Position numbers and translations under genes: made by a program. Shown piece by piece: positions 1 to 9,786 of a stretch of DNA of 40,925 nt. The notes below the pieces were generated by a model. That model was not told the origin of the DNA, searched no databases, and worked only from the letters and a program-made list of their open reading frames with translations. The stretch covers positions 1-40,925 of the forward strand of contig JABSQU010000003.1 in NCBI GenBank assembly GCA_013215685.1. The letters run 5' to 3'. The DNA comes from Mycoplasmatales bacterium. GTDB lineage: Bacteria; Bacillota_I; Bacilli_A; Mycoplasmatales; Metamycoplasmataceae. Numbering within the stretch: position 1 is the stretch's first letter; each line of letters opens with the position of its first letter.

Positions 1-137
1 TAAACTGTGAATTAATTTTAAAAAAAATAGCTAAATTTTCTGTAAATTACTGCACTCACTAAGAAATATCTTTATCAAATATTAAGTTAACCTATAGGCC
101 ATAAAGTTTAAAATAAAAAACAGATTAATCTAAAATA

Positions 138-1265
<1,128 letters not shown>

Positions 1266-1342
1266 TCATTAATATTTAAAACAAATATTACTAATGAGTA
1301 ATAATTTAAGCTGTGTTTTTTCTCTTAAAAAAGAAATAAAAA

Positions 1343-1445
1343 AAACAGCTACTACCTATCTTCCCATACGGTATTGTCGGCGTGGCCAGGCTTAACTACT
1401 GAGTTCGGGATGGGATCAGGTGGACCATGGCGCTATGGTAACCAT
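1343..1445 (-). rRNA. rrf: 5S ribosomal RNA, isolated from 16S/23S
   Basis: The minus strand has the conserved 5S core CCCATCCCGAACTCAG, then GTTAAGCC, and ends in GGTAGTAGCTG. GGTTAC at the 5' end pairs with GTAGCT at the 3' end as helix I. A run of T follows at once and probably ends transcription. Neither 16S nor 23S lies beside it: the upstream neighbour is a transporter gene 19 bases away. Ends are accurate to a few bases. It has its own promoter (TATAAT at 1450-1455). Confidence 0.93.
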
Positions 1446-1449
1446 TAAT

Positions 1450-1479
1450 ATTATAACCAAAAAATTAATTTGTTGTAAA
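1450..1479 (-). promoter_or_regulatory. Promoter of the 5S rRNA gene
   Basis: TTTACA (1474-1479) and TATAAT (1450-1455) on the minus strand, 18 bases apart. The predicted start falls on the first bases of the 5S RNA. The -35 element lies in the last codons of the upstream transporter gene. Confidence 0.6.
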
Positions 1480-2517
1480 ATTTTCTATATTTTTTTCTAA
1501 TTCTTTATTATCGTTGTACTTGAGGACTATTGAAGTTCCTATAATTATAGGTATTATGAGTAATCATGACCATCAAATAATGGGCTCAAAAAGTGGCATT
1601 CCATCTGGATTAACTAATTGAGTTGAATAAGCTAAAAAGATCGATAATAATGGCGTAATTAGGAAGTTATTAGAATCAATAACAGCTGAATTATGTAGTC
1701 CTGCATATTCAATTGAAATATTAAAGACATATCTAAGAATAATGACATTAAGAGCAAAGGCAATTAATATTAAAAGTGATTCTCAATGAATTAATAATTC
1801 GGAAAAATAATAGAAAGAATTACCTCAAATATAAGTAAAAGGCATAATAAAAATCAATGTAGATATTAATGATGATGATGTTCTTGCAACGATTTTCTCT
1901 TTATCATTAAAATTATTTTCTTTTAATTTAGAAGCTTTAGAAATAAAAATTCCTTCAATAGCCCAAAAAAGAGCTGCTAAACCTCCTATAATCATTCCCA
2001 CAATTTGAGATGGCCCAACGCCTGAGCCACTAATCAATGAAGGAAGAAGAATAAACAAAATACTTCCAATAATAGATATAGTAACACCCACTCAAACCAT
2101 TTTATTAGTTTGTTTCTTCAAAACAAATTTTATAAGAAGTAATGAAAATATCGGATATAGACCAGTTAAGATAATTCCATATCCTGTACCGCCAACATTT
2201 ACTGCCAAAATATACAAAGCATTACCTAATGTTGTTCCGATTGATCCAGAAAGAAAATAATATAATCCTGCTTTGGACTTAATTTTTTTTAGAACATTTT
2301 TATATACTTTTGGACCAAAAATTAAAAATGTCAAAATGACTCCAAAAATTTCCTTCCCAAGCAAAGTTGCCCCAGAAAATGAAGGATTTTCTGAAATTGA
2401 TGAAATAAAAACCAATCCAATTAAAGCAACAAAAATACCTTCAAATCCTTGAAGGGTCATTGTCAAAAATGCAGATACAATACCTATTTTTTTTCTTCTA
2501 CTTGTGATATTTTTCAT
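1465..2517 (-). CDS. DMT-superfamily (EamA-like) transporter
   Basis: A 350-aa integral membrane protein made of about ten hydrophobic segments with short charged loops, in two halves separated near residue 140; this is the EamA duplicated five-helix pattern of the drug/metabolite transporter superfamily. Glycine-rich helices such as SGSIGTTLGNALYI and KFVLKKQTNKMVWVG support it. Substrate cannot be told from sequence. The ATG at 2517 is six bases after a TATAAT box and has no Shine-Dalgarno, so the mRNA is probably leaderless. Several TGA codons encode Trp. The gene runs into the 5S promoter. Confidence 0.82.
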
Positions 2518-2523
2518 AAATCT

Positions 2524-2529
2524 ATTATA
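2524..2529 (-). promoter_or_regulatory. -10 box of the EamA-like gene (leaderless arrangement)
   Basis: TATAAT followed by six bases (AGATTT) and the ATG on the minus strand; no Shine-Dalgarno sequence. Confidence 0.6.
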
Positions 2530-2696
2530 TAGATTAATGTAATAATAATAAATAAAGTTTTTTTGGGAAAAAACACTATATCAAGACAAATAAAACATTC
2601 AAGAAAATCTATCTGTTTTCTGATTGAATGAAATACATTATGAGTAAATTATATTTATAATAGTGGTTTTAAATTTAATTCTTACTATCAAAATAA

Positions 2697-2720
2697 AAAA
2701 AGCAAGCTTATTTAGCTGCT
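2697..2720 (-). terminator. Terminator overlapping the end of the YneF-like gene
   Basis: The minus-strand sequence AAAGCAGC-TAAATAA-GCTTGCTTT, one bulged base, is followed by a T run. The stem includes the last codons and the stop codon of the upstream gene. Confidence 0.6.
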
Positions 2721-2935
2721 TTCATAGATCTCATAACCGATTTAATTTGTGATTCAGAAGGTTTTCTTCCCATTTGAAGAAACATAGCTCTAATCATTTT
2801 TTCACTTACTGGTGGATTTTCTCTCAATTGTTTTTCAAACATTTTTTTAGTTAATCAAAATGTTATTGCTGCTGCTGTAAGGCCAACAATAATTGAAATA
2901 CCTATAATTAATCCAACGCCTAATCCTACTGACAT
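2708..2935 (-). CDS. YneF-family (UPF0154) small membrane protein
   Basis: 75 aa with one N-terminal transmembrane helix (about residues 4-27) and a basic cytoplasmic tail. The tail carries the family pattern ENPPVSEKMIRAMFLQMGRK and ends in SQIKSVMRSMKAAK, which is typical of the UPF0154/YneF family found in Firmicutes and Mollicutes. Function is unknown. The start is well set by AAAGGAGAT seven bases upstream of the ATG. It stands alone: a terminator overlaps its stop codon, and the gene upstream on the same strand is the HNH nuclease of the restriction system, whose stop is 67 bases away. Confidence 0.9.
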
Positions 2936-3002
2936 ATAATCTCCTTTAAAGTAATATGATAATTATACAATAATTAGAATAAACAAATTTTCAAATTAAT
3001 AA

Positions 3003-4100
3003 TTAAAATAAATTAGCAATATTTAAATTTCTCATTTCAATATATTTTTTTCTTTTTTGATTCAAAAAATCTTTAGGTATTTTTTTGAATTTTTCTTCAA
3101 CATAGTTATTAATAAATTTTTCTCCTTTAAAACATATAGGTTGAATTATTCCATCTTGATTATATGTAAAATAATTAGCATCAAATTTTCTATGTATTGA
3201 TTCTGGAAGTGGAATAAAATTATCTTCATCCTCAATCATTAATTCATATTTTTTTGTTGATTTATTTGAACGTAAAGCTTCAATTATTTTATCTCTAAGA
3301 TCATGAAATTCATATATATGACATTTTTGAAATTGATCAGAAGATTTGTATCCAAATGGAAATTTACTTATATTATTTATGTTTTTAGAAAATTTATTTC
3401 TAGATTTATTTGCAATAGAATGAGCTTTTCTTAAATCACTATTATATTTATTGAAATATCTTTTTATGTTCGAAAGATAATGGATTCAAGAATCCTGGTT
3501 TTTATTTTTTTGCATAAAAACAAAAGCAGATTCTAAATTTTTATTTAATTTTAAATAATCTTCAAATGATTTTTCTTCAGAAGAAATTACTAATACATCA
3601 AAATCAATTTTATATTTAGCGGTTAAATCATCAAAAAGAATGACAAAATTTTTGCCATTATTAAACAAGTTATTTATTACCATTTCTGCGGAGTTTGGTT
3701 TTTTTGCTTCCCCTCCTGGATTATTACCTTTTAAAACTGGCAAAATATTTTTTAGTGTTGAATTATATTGATTTCTATCGTTGAAATATTCTTCAACAAT
3801 TCTCATTTGCATCTCATTTAGAATTATTATTTTGTTTCTTATTCCTTTTTTAGGCCTTACTATTTGTTTGATTTTTAATTTATTAAATAATTCTTCTCTT
3901 CTTTTAAAATTTTTATTTTTGCTTTTGAATCAACTTTCAGTAGTATATTGATCAATTTGTAAGTTTGTAAATTTTATTTTTCAATTATATATAACACCAT
4001 ATTTATTAGATATAAATTCAATTTCTCCTTTAAATTTTGCTGCTTTTGTAGTTAAAAAGTTTGATCTAATAATTGGCATTCTAATCAAATATGATTCCAT
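3003..4100 (-). CDS. HNH restriction endonuclease, partner of the CpG-type methyltransferase
   Basis: 365 aa. The C-terminal third has an HNH (beta-beta-alpha metal) nuclease pattern: CHI at 260-262, then DEDNFIPLPESIHRKFD at 291-307 (Asn294 and His303) and an FTYNQDG turn. No clear PD-(D/E)XK motif was preferred, although DFDVLVISSEEK near residue 165 has that flavour. The gene is translated from AAAGGAT just upstream of ATG 4100, and its ATG overlaps the stop of the preceding frameshifted ORF (TAATG). Position downstream of a C5-methyltransferase makes a type II restriction enzyme the natural reading. Recognition site is not deducible here. Seen: motifs and linkage. Inferred: cleavage role. 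Confidence 0.72.
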
Positions 4101-4421
4101 TATTTAATCCTTTCCTGGTTTGCATTCAAAATAATTGCATAAATATCAAAAATTTCTTTTGTAGAAATATTACATTTTTCAATTATTTTAATATCGAATT
4201 TTTTTAATCTTTTTATTTATTTTTTTAAAGTCGGAAATGTTCTTAGCTTTAGCGATAACATTTCCACCGCCTTCTAGTCTCCTTATTCATATTATTGTGT
4301 CATTATCAATTTGATATTCTGTTCAAAAATTTTTGTAAATATCCCAAACACAAAAAATTATCATTTTTATTATTGAATAATTCTTTTCTATTTTTCTTTT
4401 TCAATCCAATTAAATAATTTG
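4100..4421 (-). pseudogene. Frameshifted small ORF between methyltransferase and nuclease genes
   Basis: Three overlapping minus-strand reading frames look like pieces of one protein of about 110 residues. The first covers roughly 4350-4416 (KKKNRKELFNNKND). The second is a 58-aa ORF at 4188-4364 (WTEYQIDNDTIIWIRRLEGG). The third runs from about 4205 to a TAA at 4100-4102 (KCNISTKEIFDIYAIILNAN) and overlaps the ATG of the nuclease gene as TAATG. The breaks lie near runs of A. The protein is not recognised. It could be a decayed third component of the restriction-modification operon, or an ORF with sequencing errors or phase-variable tracts. Confidence 0.5.
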
Positions 4422-5591
4422 TTATCTTATTTCCTTAAAAATTGCTTCTAAAACTTCAACCGATATTGAATTTCCGCAGGTATATATCATTTTAGTTTCA
4501 CTAAGATAATTCAATGAATTGACTTTATCATAATCTATTTTATTAAAACCCATATATCTATATGCTTCTCTTGGATTTATTCGCCTAATTTTTCCTTTTC
4601 AATTAATTTTTATTCTTGAATTTGCACCAGAGGCAGTTAATGTTGGTCCTGTGAAATTAGGATCATAAACATAAGCTTCTGAATTAAAAGATGAGTAATC
4701 GATTAATTTTGTTTTATTTATGTTTGATTTTGTTTTTTTGTATCCGCCAGGATCAATATCATATTTATCCAATGAAGGCATAAAATATTTTAAATTGGGC
4801 TCTTTATCTAATATTCTTTTGATAGGCTTGGGTTCAGATGTTTTGATTGGTAATTTTATTTCTTTTTCTAGTGATGAAATCATAAAAACTCTTCTTCTTG
4901 CTTGTGAAGAACCAAAATCACCTGCATTAAGAATTCCTATATTATTTTTATAGCCATATGATTCAAGTTTTTTTATTCATTTATTTCTATCTTTTTCAAA
5001 AGTTTTATTCATTAAAGCCGTAACATTTTCCATCAATAAATATTTAGGTAATTGATTTTTAGGTGTAAAATCAAGAGCTTTTTCAATTTCTCAAAGAAGT
5101 CCTGATCTTGTTCCAGATTTCATTCCTCTTTGTTTTCCTTGTTGAGATAAATCTTGACATGGAAATGAATATGTTAATAAATCCACATCTTTTAGATTTC
5201 TTTTATATAAATTTTGAACATCAAAAATATTTCCTTCTTCTTCAGAAGATTTAACAGCCTTATAAACAATTCTTAATTCATTAAGTCTTAATCTTTTTCA
5301 ATATCCCTTAGTAACTAGTTTTTTGGAATCCATTGATAGCGGCTTTGACTCAAGATAAGATATCATAATCTCTGAATTTATCTTATGGTCTATTGGTTTA
5401 ATTTTTAAATTATTATGTATTGCTTGATATGAAATTATTGCTGGAACATATCATTCTGCCATCCCAACAACTTTGTAATCTTTTTTTATATTATCTAATG
5501 CTCTCCTTTGTGCTCCTATTCCAGCAAAAGCTTCAAACAGTTTTAATTTATTTCCATTAAACTTAGTTTTATCCATCTTATTATTGCTCAT
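4422..5591 (-). CDS. C5-cytosine DNA methyltransferase, M.SssI-like (probable CpG specificity)
   Basis: 389 aa with all C5-methyltransferase landmarks: SAM-binding FEAFAGIGAQR (19-29), catalytic PCQDLSQQG with Cys145, MENV (187-190), FGSSQARRRVF, and C-terminal CGNSISVEVLEAI. It matches remembered M.SssI of Spiroplasma closely over its whole length, including the target-recognition region (KTKSNINK, VYDP-FTGPTLTASGANSR). M.SssI methylates CpG, so CpG specificity is a reasonable inference. A TATAAT box lies ten bases before ATG 5591; there is no Shine-Dalgarno. Followed by a frameshifted ORF and an HNH nuclease gene, and divergent from a recombinase gene. Residue identity is from memory and should be confirmed by alignment. 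Confidence 0.92.
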
Positions 5592-5679
5592 ATCTACTAT
5601 AATTATACCTTTTATATTTTTTAATTCGAATGTTTTGTCTGTTAAATTTATACAAAACTAAGTTTATATCTATTTTTTT

Positions 5680-5685
5680 TATTAT
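5680..5685 (+). promoter_or_regulatory. -10 box of the recombinase gene
   Basis: TATTAT exactly six bases before the GTG start at 5692. This supports the GTG as start and a leaderless mRNA. Confidence 0.45.
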
Positions 5686-5691
5686 TTAATT

Positions 5692-6423
5692 GTGACATAT
5701 AAAAAATATTTAGAAAAAATAAAAAACCATTCGCATAGAACGGTAGAAATTTACATAAAATATGCTTACAGATTAGAAAGGTATGGATTAGATTATAAAA
5801 GCATGTTAATAGATAGCCATGAAATATCAATTAATTCCAGAAGATTGATGATTTCTGCAATAAAAAGTTATTATAAATTTTTAAATGATAAGCGCCATAA
5901 AGAACTTGAGTTGCCAAAAAAAGAGATAATTGTTAAAGATTTTGTTTCATACGAAGAATATAAAGGTTATCTTTTAAAAATAAATAGAAAAACAAGAATG
6001 GGCTTTCAAAAAAGAATTATTATTCGCTTACTTTTTGAAACAGGAATCAGATCTTCAGAATTATTAAATTTAAGAAAAATAAATATCAAAGAAAATGAAC
6101 TTCATATATTTGGGAAAGGAAGAAGACAAAGAAAAGTGAAAGTATCTGCATGACTAAGAGAAGAATTGGAAGAATACACAAAAAATATTGATGATGTTCT
6201 TTTTAAATTTGGATATAAAAACCTATACAACAAAATAAATATTCTGGATGATACAAGAAAATTATCACCTCATATGTTCAGAAGAGGTTATGCTAAATAT
6301 TGTTTTGAAAAGAATATTAGTATTTATGACATATCTCTCTCAATGGGACATAGTAATATTGAAACAACAGCAGGTTATATAAAAAGAAGCAGTGAAGATG
6401 TTGAAATATATAAAATTTTTTAA
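5692..6423 (+). CDS. Tyrosine recombinase / integrase (XerC/D-like)
   Basis: 243 aa, reading through one TGA (Trp154). An N-terminal SAM-like DNA-binding domain (about 1-75) precedes a catalytic domain with the full set of active-site residues: Arg120 in ETGIRSSEL, Lys142 in GKGRRQRK, His194 and Arg197 in SPHMFRRGY, His220 in MGHSN, and nucleophile Tyr229 in TTAGYIK. It should be active. Start is GTG, six bases after TATTAT; an in-frame TAA at 5659 excludes a much longer protein. It sits between the methyltransferase (divergent) and the nuclease-helicase (convergent), so it could be a resident recombinase of the island or a phase-variation invertase. No att sites or inverted repeats were identified. 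Confidence 0.9.
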
Positions 6424-6441
6424 GATGGCTTAAGCTATCTT
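6422..6441. terminator. Bidirectional terminator between recombinase and helicase genes
   Basis: AAGATGGC-TTAA-GCTATCTT, an 8-bp stem with one G-U pair, flanked by T-rich DNA on the plus side and by A/T-rich DNA on the other. It includes the stop codons of both convergent genes. Confidence 0.75.
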
Positions 6442-8337
6442 TTCTTTTATATATTTGTTTAAATTTTCATCTTGCGCAAACACATGAGTTGATTTTGTTC
6501 CTCTTGTTAGCATGACTTTAATTCTATTCAAAAAATATCTTCGATTTAATTTATATGGATCTCTTCCTTTTAAATTTTTTGCTTTTGAATTTGGAGCTCA
6601 AGTTTGTGAGATGATAACTTCCTTAGCAAGTCTTTCTCTATGGAAAACAATTTCTCCATTATTAAATGTAAATACATTCGGTATATAAACAAAAATATTC
6701 TCAAATTCATAGCCTTGAATATGATTAAAGTAAGCAATAAATGATTTATGAGGCTTTCCAGTTAAAAATAACTTCCTGTCTGAAGAATATTTTTTAATTT
6801 TTTTACTATAAGTTGAAAAATTTTCTAAATTATTTTTTTTGACTTCGTCTGCTCAACTTTGATTTGGATTCCAGATAAAACCTACATCTCCTATTTTTAG
6901 TGTTGCTTTAGGCATTCCATTTTCATTGGCAGGTCCAGTATAATAACCATTAGACCATAAAGATGCTATTCTTGTAGAAGGATTTTTACTTCTTAGATTA
7001 AAATATCTATCTGTAAATTTATTTGCATGATTGTAACCTCTTAATTTATATTCTTGATTTTTATTTATGTACATTTTTTGTTCATATTCAATATCTCCTG
7101 AAATTGTGCTCTTCATGTAAAAAGTATGGTCTATTCAATCCAATAAGGATCTTTCACCTAAATTTCTAAAATTTTCGTGAATTTTATATTCTCTAACAAA
7201 ATGACCATGTTCGATTGCAATATCTTTAATTTCATCTTTAGTTATACCTTTTTTATTTATCACTTGGTCATCGTCAATAAAAATAATTGCAAATTTTATT
7301 TTTTCGTAGTTTCTTGAATAATTAATATTGCCGCTATCACGTCCAATTGCTTTATGCGCTTCATCAATAACAACTGCATCGTAATTTTTTCACATAGTTG
7401 CACCTGAAATATTTTGAGAAAGTGCATTTGAAGCTAAATTTTCTTTAAATGCAGCTCTTACTTCTTGACCAGGAATCATCATTTGCATAGACAATTCTAG
7501 TTCCGAAACAAATAAATGCATTAATTTAAAGGCAATAATAGTTTTTCCAGAACCAGGGTCTCCTGATATTAAAAACGTCATTTTTTCTTTTTTGTCTCAT
7601 TTTCTGATGTATCTTTCAATTTTTTCATAGATTATTTTTTGACTGCCTACTAATGTTAAACTATTAAAGTCCTCCATAACTAATTCTTTAAATTTTTTAG
7701 TTGGCATTCATTTTGCATTTTTAAAAAATTCAAATGCTTGATCACCATTTTTAATTATTGTTTGCTTTTCGATTGCTTTTGAAAGTTCACTTTCATCCAA
7801 AGAAGAATAGAGCTTTGCTCTATTAAGAATATCATAATATTCTCCTTTAAATAATGGAGAATGAGTATCTGTTAAATTATGTAAATATGCGGAAGATTTT
7901 ATATCTATTTTCCCATTCATTCCCATTTCATGATCTAATCTGAATTTATAATCAATAGCTTGTTCTGAAGGATGAGAATCAACGTATCTTCCAACTCTAA
8001 ATGAGTTGTATTCTTCTTCCGTTACATCTGATCATTGTTTAAGTTCTAATAACCATGCAGATGGTATTCCTTTTTTATTTTTACCTAATATAATAAAATC
8101 AATTCTTTTTTTAGATGTTGGGATATTAAATTCAATAAGAATTCTTCTATGATCATGTTCAGATTCTAAAAGTAAATTAGCAACCCTTGGCAAAGAATTA
8201 GCTCAAGAATTTTGCTCACTTTTTCCAACTTTTATTCCGAATTTTTTTATTAAATTTGAATTAATTTCAGCAACTAGTTTTCTAGGGTATTTTGAAGTGT
8301 TGATAAAATCTTGAACAGATGCATCATATATTACCAT
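6430..8337 (-). CDS. PD-(D/E)XK nuclease fused to DUF2075/Schlafen-type helicase
   Basis: 635 aa, using several TGA-Trp codons. The N-terminal part has a nuclease-like core with Asp80 (KKRIDFII) and Glu98-x-Lys100 (WLLELKQW). A helicase-type ATPase follows: Walker A GDPGSGKT at 259-266, Walker B VVIDEAH ending at residue 328, a FIDDDQ sensor, and a C-terminal motif VI-like VMLTRGTKSTHVFAQ. This is the DUF2075 architecture. Such nuclease-helicases occur in restriction and phage-defence islands, and this one lies beside a restriction-modification operon and an integrase. Defence is inferred, not shown. The ATG is six bases after GATAAT with TTAACA at -35, and has no Shine-Dalgarno. Confidence 0.85.
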
Positions 8338-8343
8338 ATATAA

Positions 8344-8371
8344 ATTATCGCAGATAGTCATTAGCTGTTAA
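8344..8371 (-). promoter_or_regulatory. Promoter of the nuclease-helicase gene (leaderless)
   Basis: TTAACA (8366-8371), 16-base spacer, GATAAT (8344-8349), six bases, ATG 8337. Its -35 overlaps TAACAT (8369-8374), which lies six bases before the divergent Nudix ATG, so the two promoters may compete. Confidence 0.65.
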
Positions 8372-8380
8372 CATTAAATT

Positions 8381-8779
8381 ATGAAGAAATTAATAAAAGT
8401 TGTAGCTGCAATTATTGAAAAAGATGACAAAATATTATCAATGCAAAGAAATAATAAAGGATTTCTTAAAAATAAGTGAGAATTCCCAGGAGGAAAAATT
8501 GAAAAGGGAGAAGAAATTAGTGAAGCAATAATAAGAGAAATAAAAGAGGAGCTAGATGTTGAAATAAAAGCTAAAAATATAGTTCACAAAACAAATTATG
8601 AATATCCTAGTTTTAATATTGAATTAACTTTTGTTGAATGTGAATTAATCGATAATGAGAAAAATATAAAACTCAATGTACACAAAAATCTTAAATGATT
8701 AAATAAATATAACCTTAAAGAAGTTGATTGAGCTCCGGCTGATGTTGAAATGGTTGATAAATTAATAAAAATTAAATAA
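8381..8779 (+). CDS. Nudix hydrolase, MutT-like
   Basis: 132 aa. The Nudix box starts at Gly38 and contains Glu44, Arg52-Glu53 and Glu56-Glu57 (GGKIEKGEE then REIKEEL), the metal-binding and catalytic residues that cleave nucleoside diphosphate linkages. The usual Gly after EEL is Asp here. The short single-domain form, N-terminal KVVAAIIEKDDKILSMQR and C-terminal WAPADVEMV resemble MutT / CTP pyrophosphohydrolases, which sanitise oxidised nucleotides; exact substrate is open. Two TGA codons near the end encode Trp. TAACAT six bases before the ATG may be its -10, on the opposite strand to the helicase promoter. Confidence 0.9.
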
Positions 8780-8796
8780 ATTTATAAATCATAATT

Positions 8797-8802
8797 TATA
8801 AT
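8797..8802 (+). promoter_or_regulatory. -10 box of the IMPACT-family gene (leaderless)
   Basis: TATAAT, six bases, then ATG 8809; no Shine-Dalgarno sequence. Confidence 0.55.
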
Positions 8803-8808
8803 CTATAT

Positions 8809-9138
8809 ATGTATATTCATGAAATAAAGAAATCTAAATTTATTGCATATTCTTTTAACATTGATTCAAAAAACGAAATAAATGAAATATTAAATACTTT
8901 TTATAAGGAACATAAAAAAGCTTCACATTTTACTTATGCTTTTATTGCAAAAGATGGAAGTGGTTTTTCAGATGATGGAGAACCATCAGGAACAGCAGGA
9001 AAGCCACTTTTTAATTTACTCAATCTTAAAAAACATGAAAACAAGTTAGTGGTAGTAATTAGATATTATGGTGGAAAAAAATTAGGAGCAAGTGGTCTTA
9101 TAAGAGCATATATTAATGCAGGAAAAAATGTTTTATAA
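8809..9138 (+). CDS. IMPACT/YigZ family protein, short form
   Basis: 109 aa corresponding to the N-terminal domain of the YigZ/IMPACT (UPF0029) family. The signature DGEPSGTAGKPLFNLL and VVVIRYYGGKKLGASGLIRAY is complete, preceded by SKFIAYSFNI and ASHFTYAFI. Bacterial relatives are about 200 aa with a second ferredoxin-like domain, which is absent here; the end at TAA 9136-9138 looks natural, and short forms are plausible in reduced genomes. Biochemical role is unclear; eukaryotic IMPACT affects translation control. It starts six bases after TATAAT. Confidence 0.85.
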   Translation: MYIHEIKKSKFIAYSFNIDSKNEINEILNTFYKEHKKASHFTYAFIAKDGSGFSDDGEPSGTAGKPLFNLLNLKKHENKLVVVIRYYGGKKLGASGLIRAYINAGKNVL

Positions 9139-9224
9139 ATTTATTAGTATGAAATTAAATATTTTACTCTTGTATAGACATCTTAAAATTTTATGTATAA
9201 TTATAGGAATTAATAAGGAGAAAA

Positions 9225-9761
9225 ATGAACATACTAGAAAAAGCCAAAAATGATAAAGCTGCTATTTATTTAGAAGGAGAAATAGGTCTTCAAAAACCAG
9301 ACAATGATATTTTTGAAAAAATTGGAGAAAGAGTTAAAAATGATCAAAAAGTATTACTTCTATTAGCAACAAAATTAATTGTTGGAAAGCCCGGTAGTGA
9401 AGAATTGCCTTTTGGGGATAACGGAGCTGATGGAGCTATAGCAGTTTTAAATGATGGATTCGTTTTTGTAGGAAAAGATGCTTTTAATATAACAAATCCA
9501 TATAAATATTTACAAGACGATTCAAAAAATATTCAAAATATAAAAGCAATAGAATCATTCGCTAATGATTTTGTTATTATCGAAGGAAATAAAAATTACT
9601 TTTTAACTTATTTAAACAAGGGAAATATTGATGATATTACTTATCAATTGAAAAAAATGCAAGAATGAAAACCCGAAAAGAAACATCATCATCACCGTCA
9701 TGGATTCAATCCATTCCCATTTTTTCCAGATTCAGAAGATCAAAATGATGAAGAGGAATAA
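9225..9761 (+). CDS. Uncharacterised protein with His-rich and acidic C-terminal tail
   Basis: 178 aa, starting seven bases after AAGGAG and reading through a TGA at 9666. Residues 1-147 look like a small alpha/beta domain (LEGEIGL, KVLLLLATKLIV, GAIAVLNDGFVFVG, KNYFLTYL) that could be PH-like, but this is not certain. The tail then runs WKPEKKHHHHRHGF, an aromatic/Pro stretch FNPFPFFP, and an acidic end (DSEDQNDEEE). The His cluster suggests metal binding. No signal peptide or membrane segment is visible, so it is probably cytoplasmic. I do not recognise the family. A bidirectional terminator starts at its stop codon. Confidence 0.8.
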
Positions 9762-9786
9762 AAAATAACCATGCAGGTTATTTTTT
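9760..9786. terminator. Bidirectional terminator
   Basis: Perfect 11-bp stem AAAAAATAACC / GGTTATTTTTT around a 5-base loop, ending in T runs on both strands. It lies between the stop codons of the convergent His-tail and LRR genes. Confidence 0.9.

Noticed and set aside
1-137. Possible terminator or gene remnant downstream of mnmA
   Set aside because: Only a tight AGATTAATCT palindrome with no usable loop and general AT-richness; nothing supportable.
2550-2700. Possible small RNA or promoter between the EamA-like and YneF-like genes
   Set aside because: No stem-loop, conserved element or ORF stands out beyond background AT-rich sequence.
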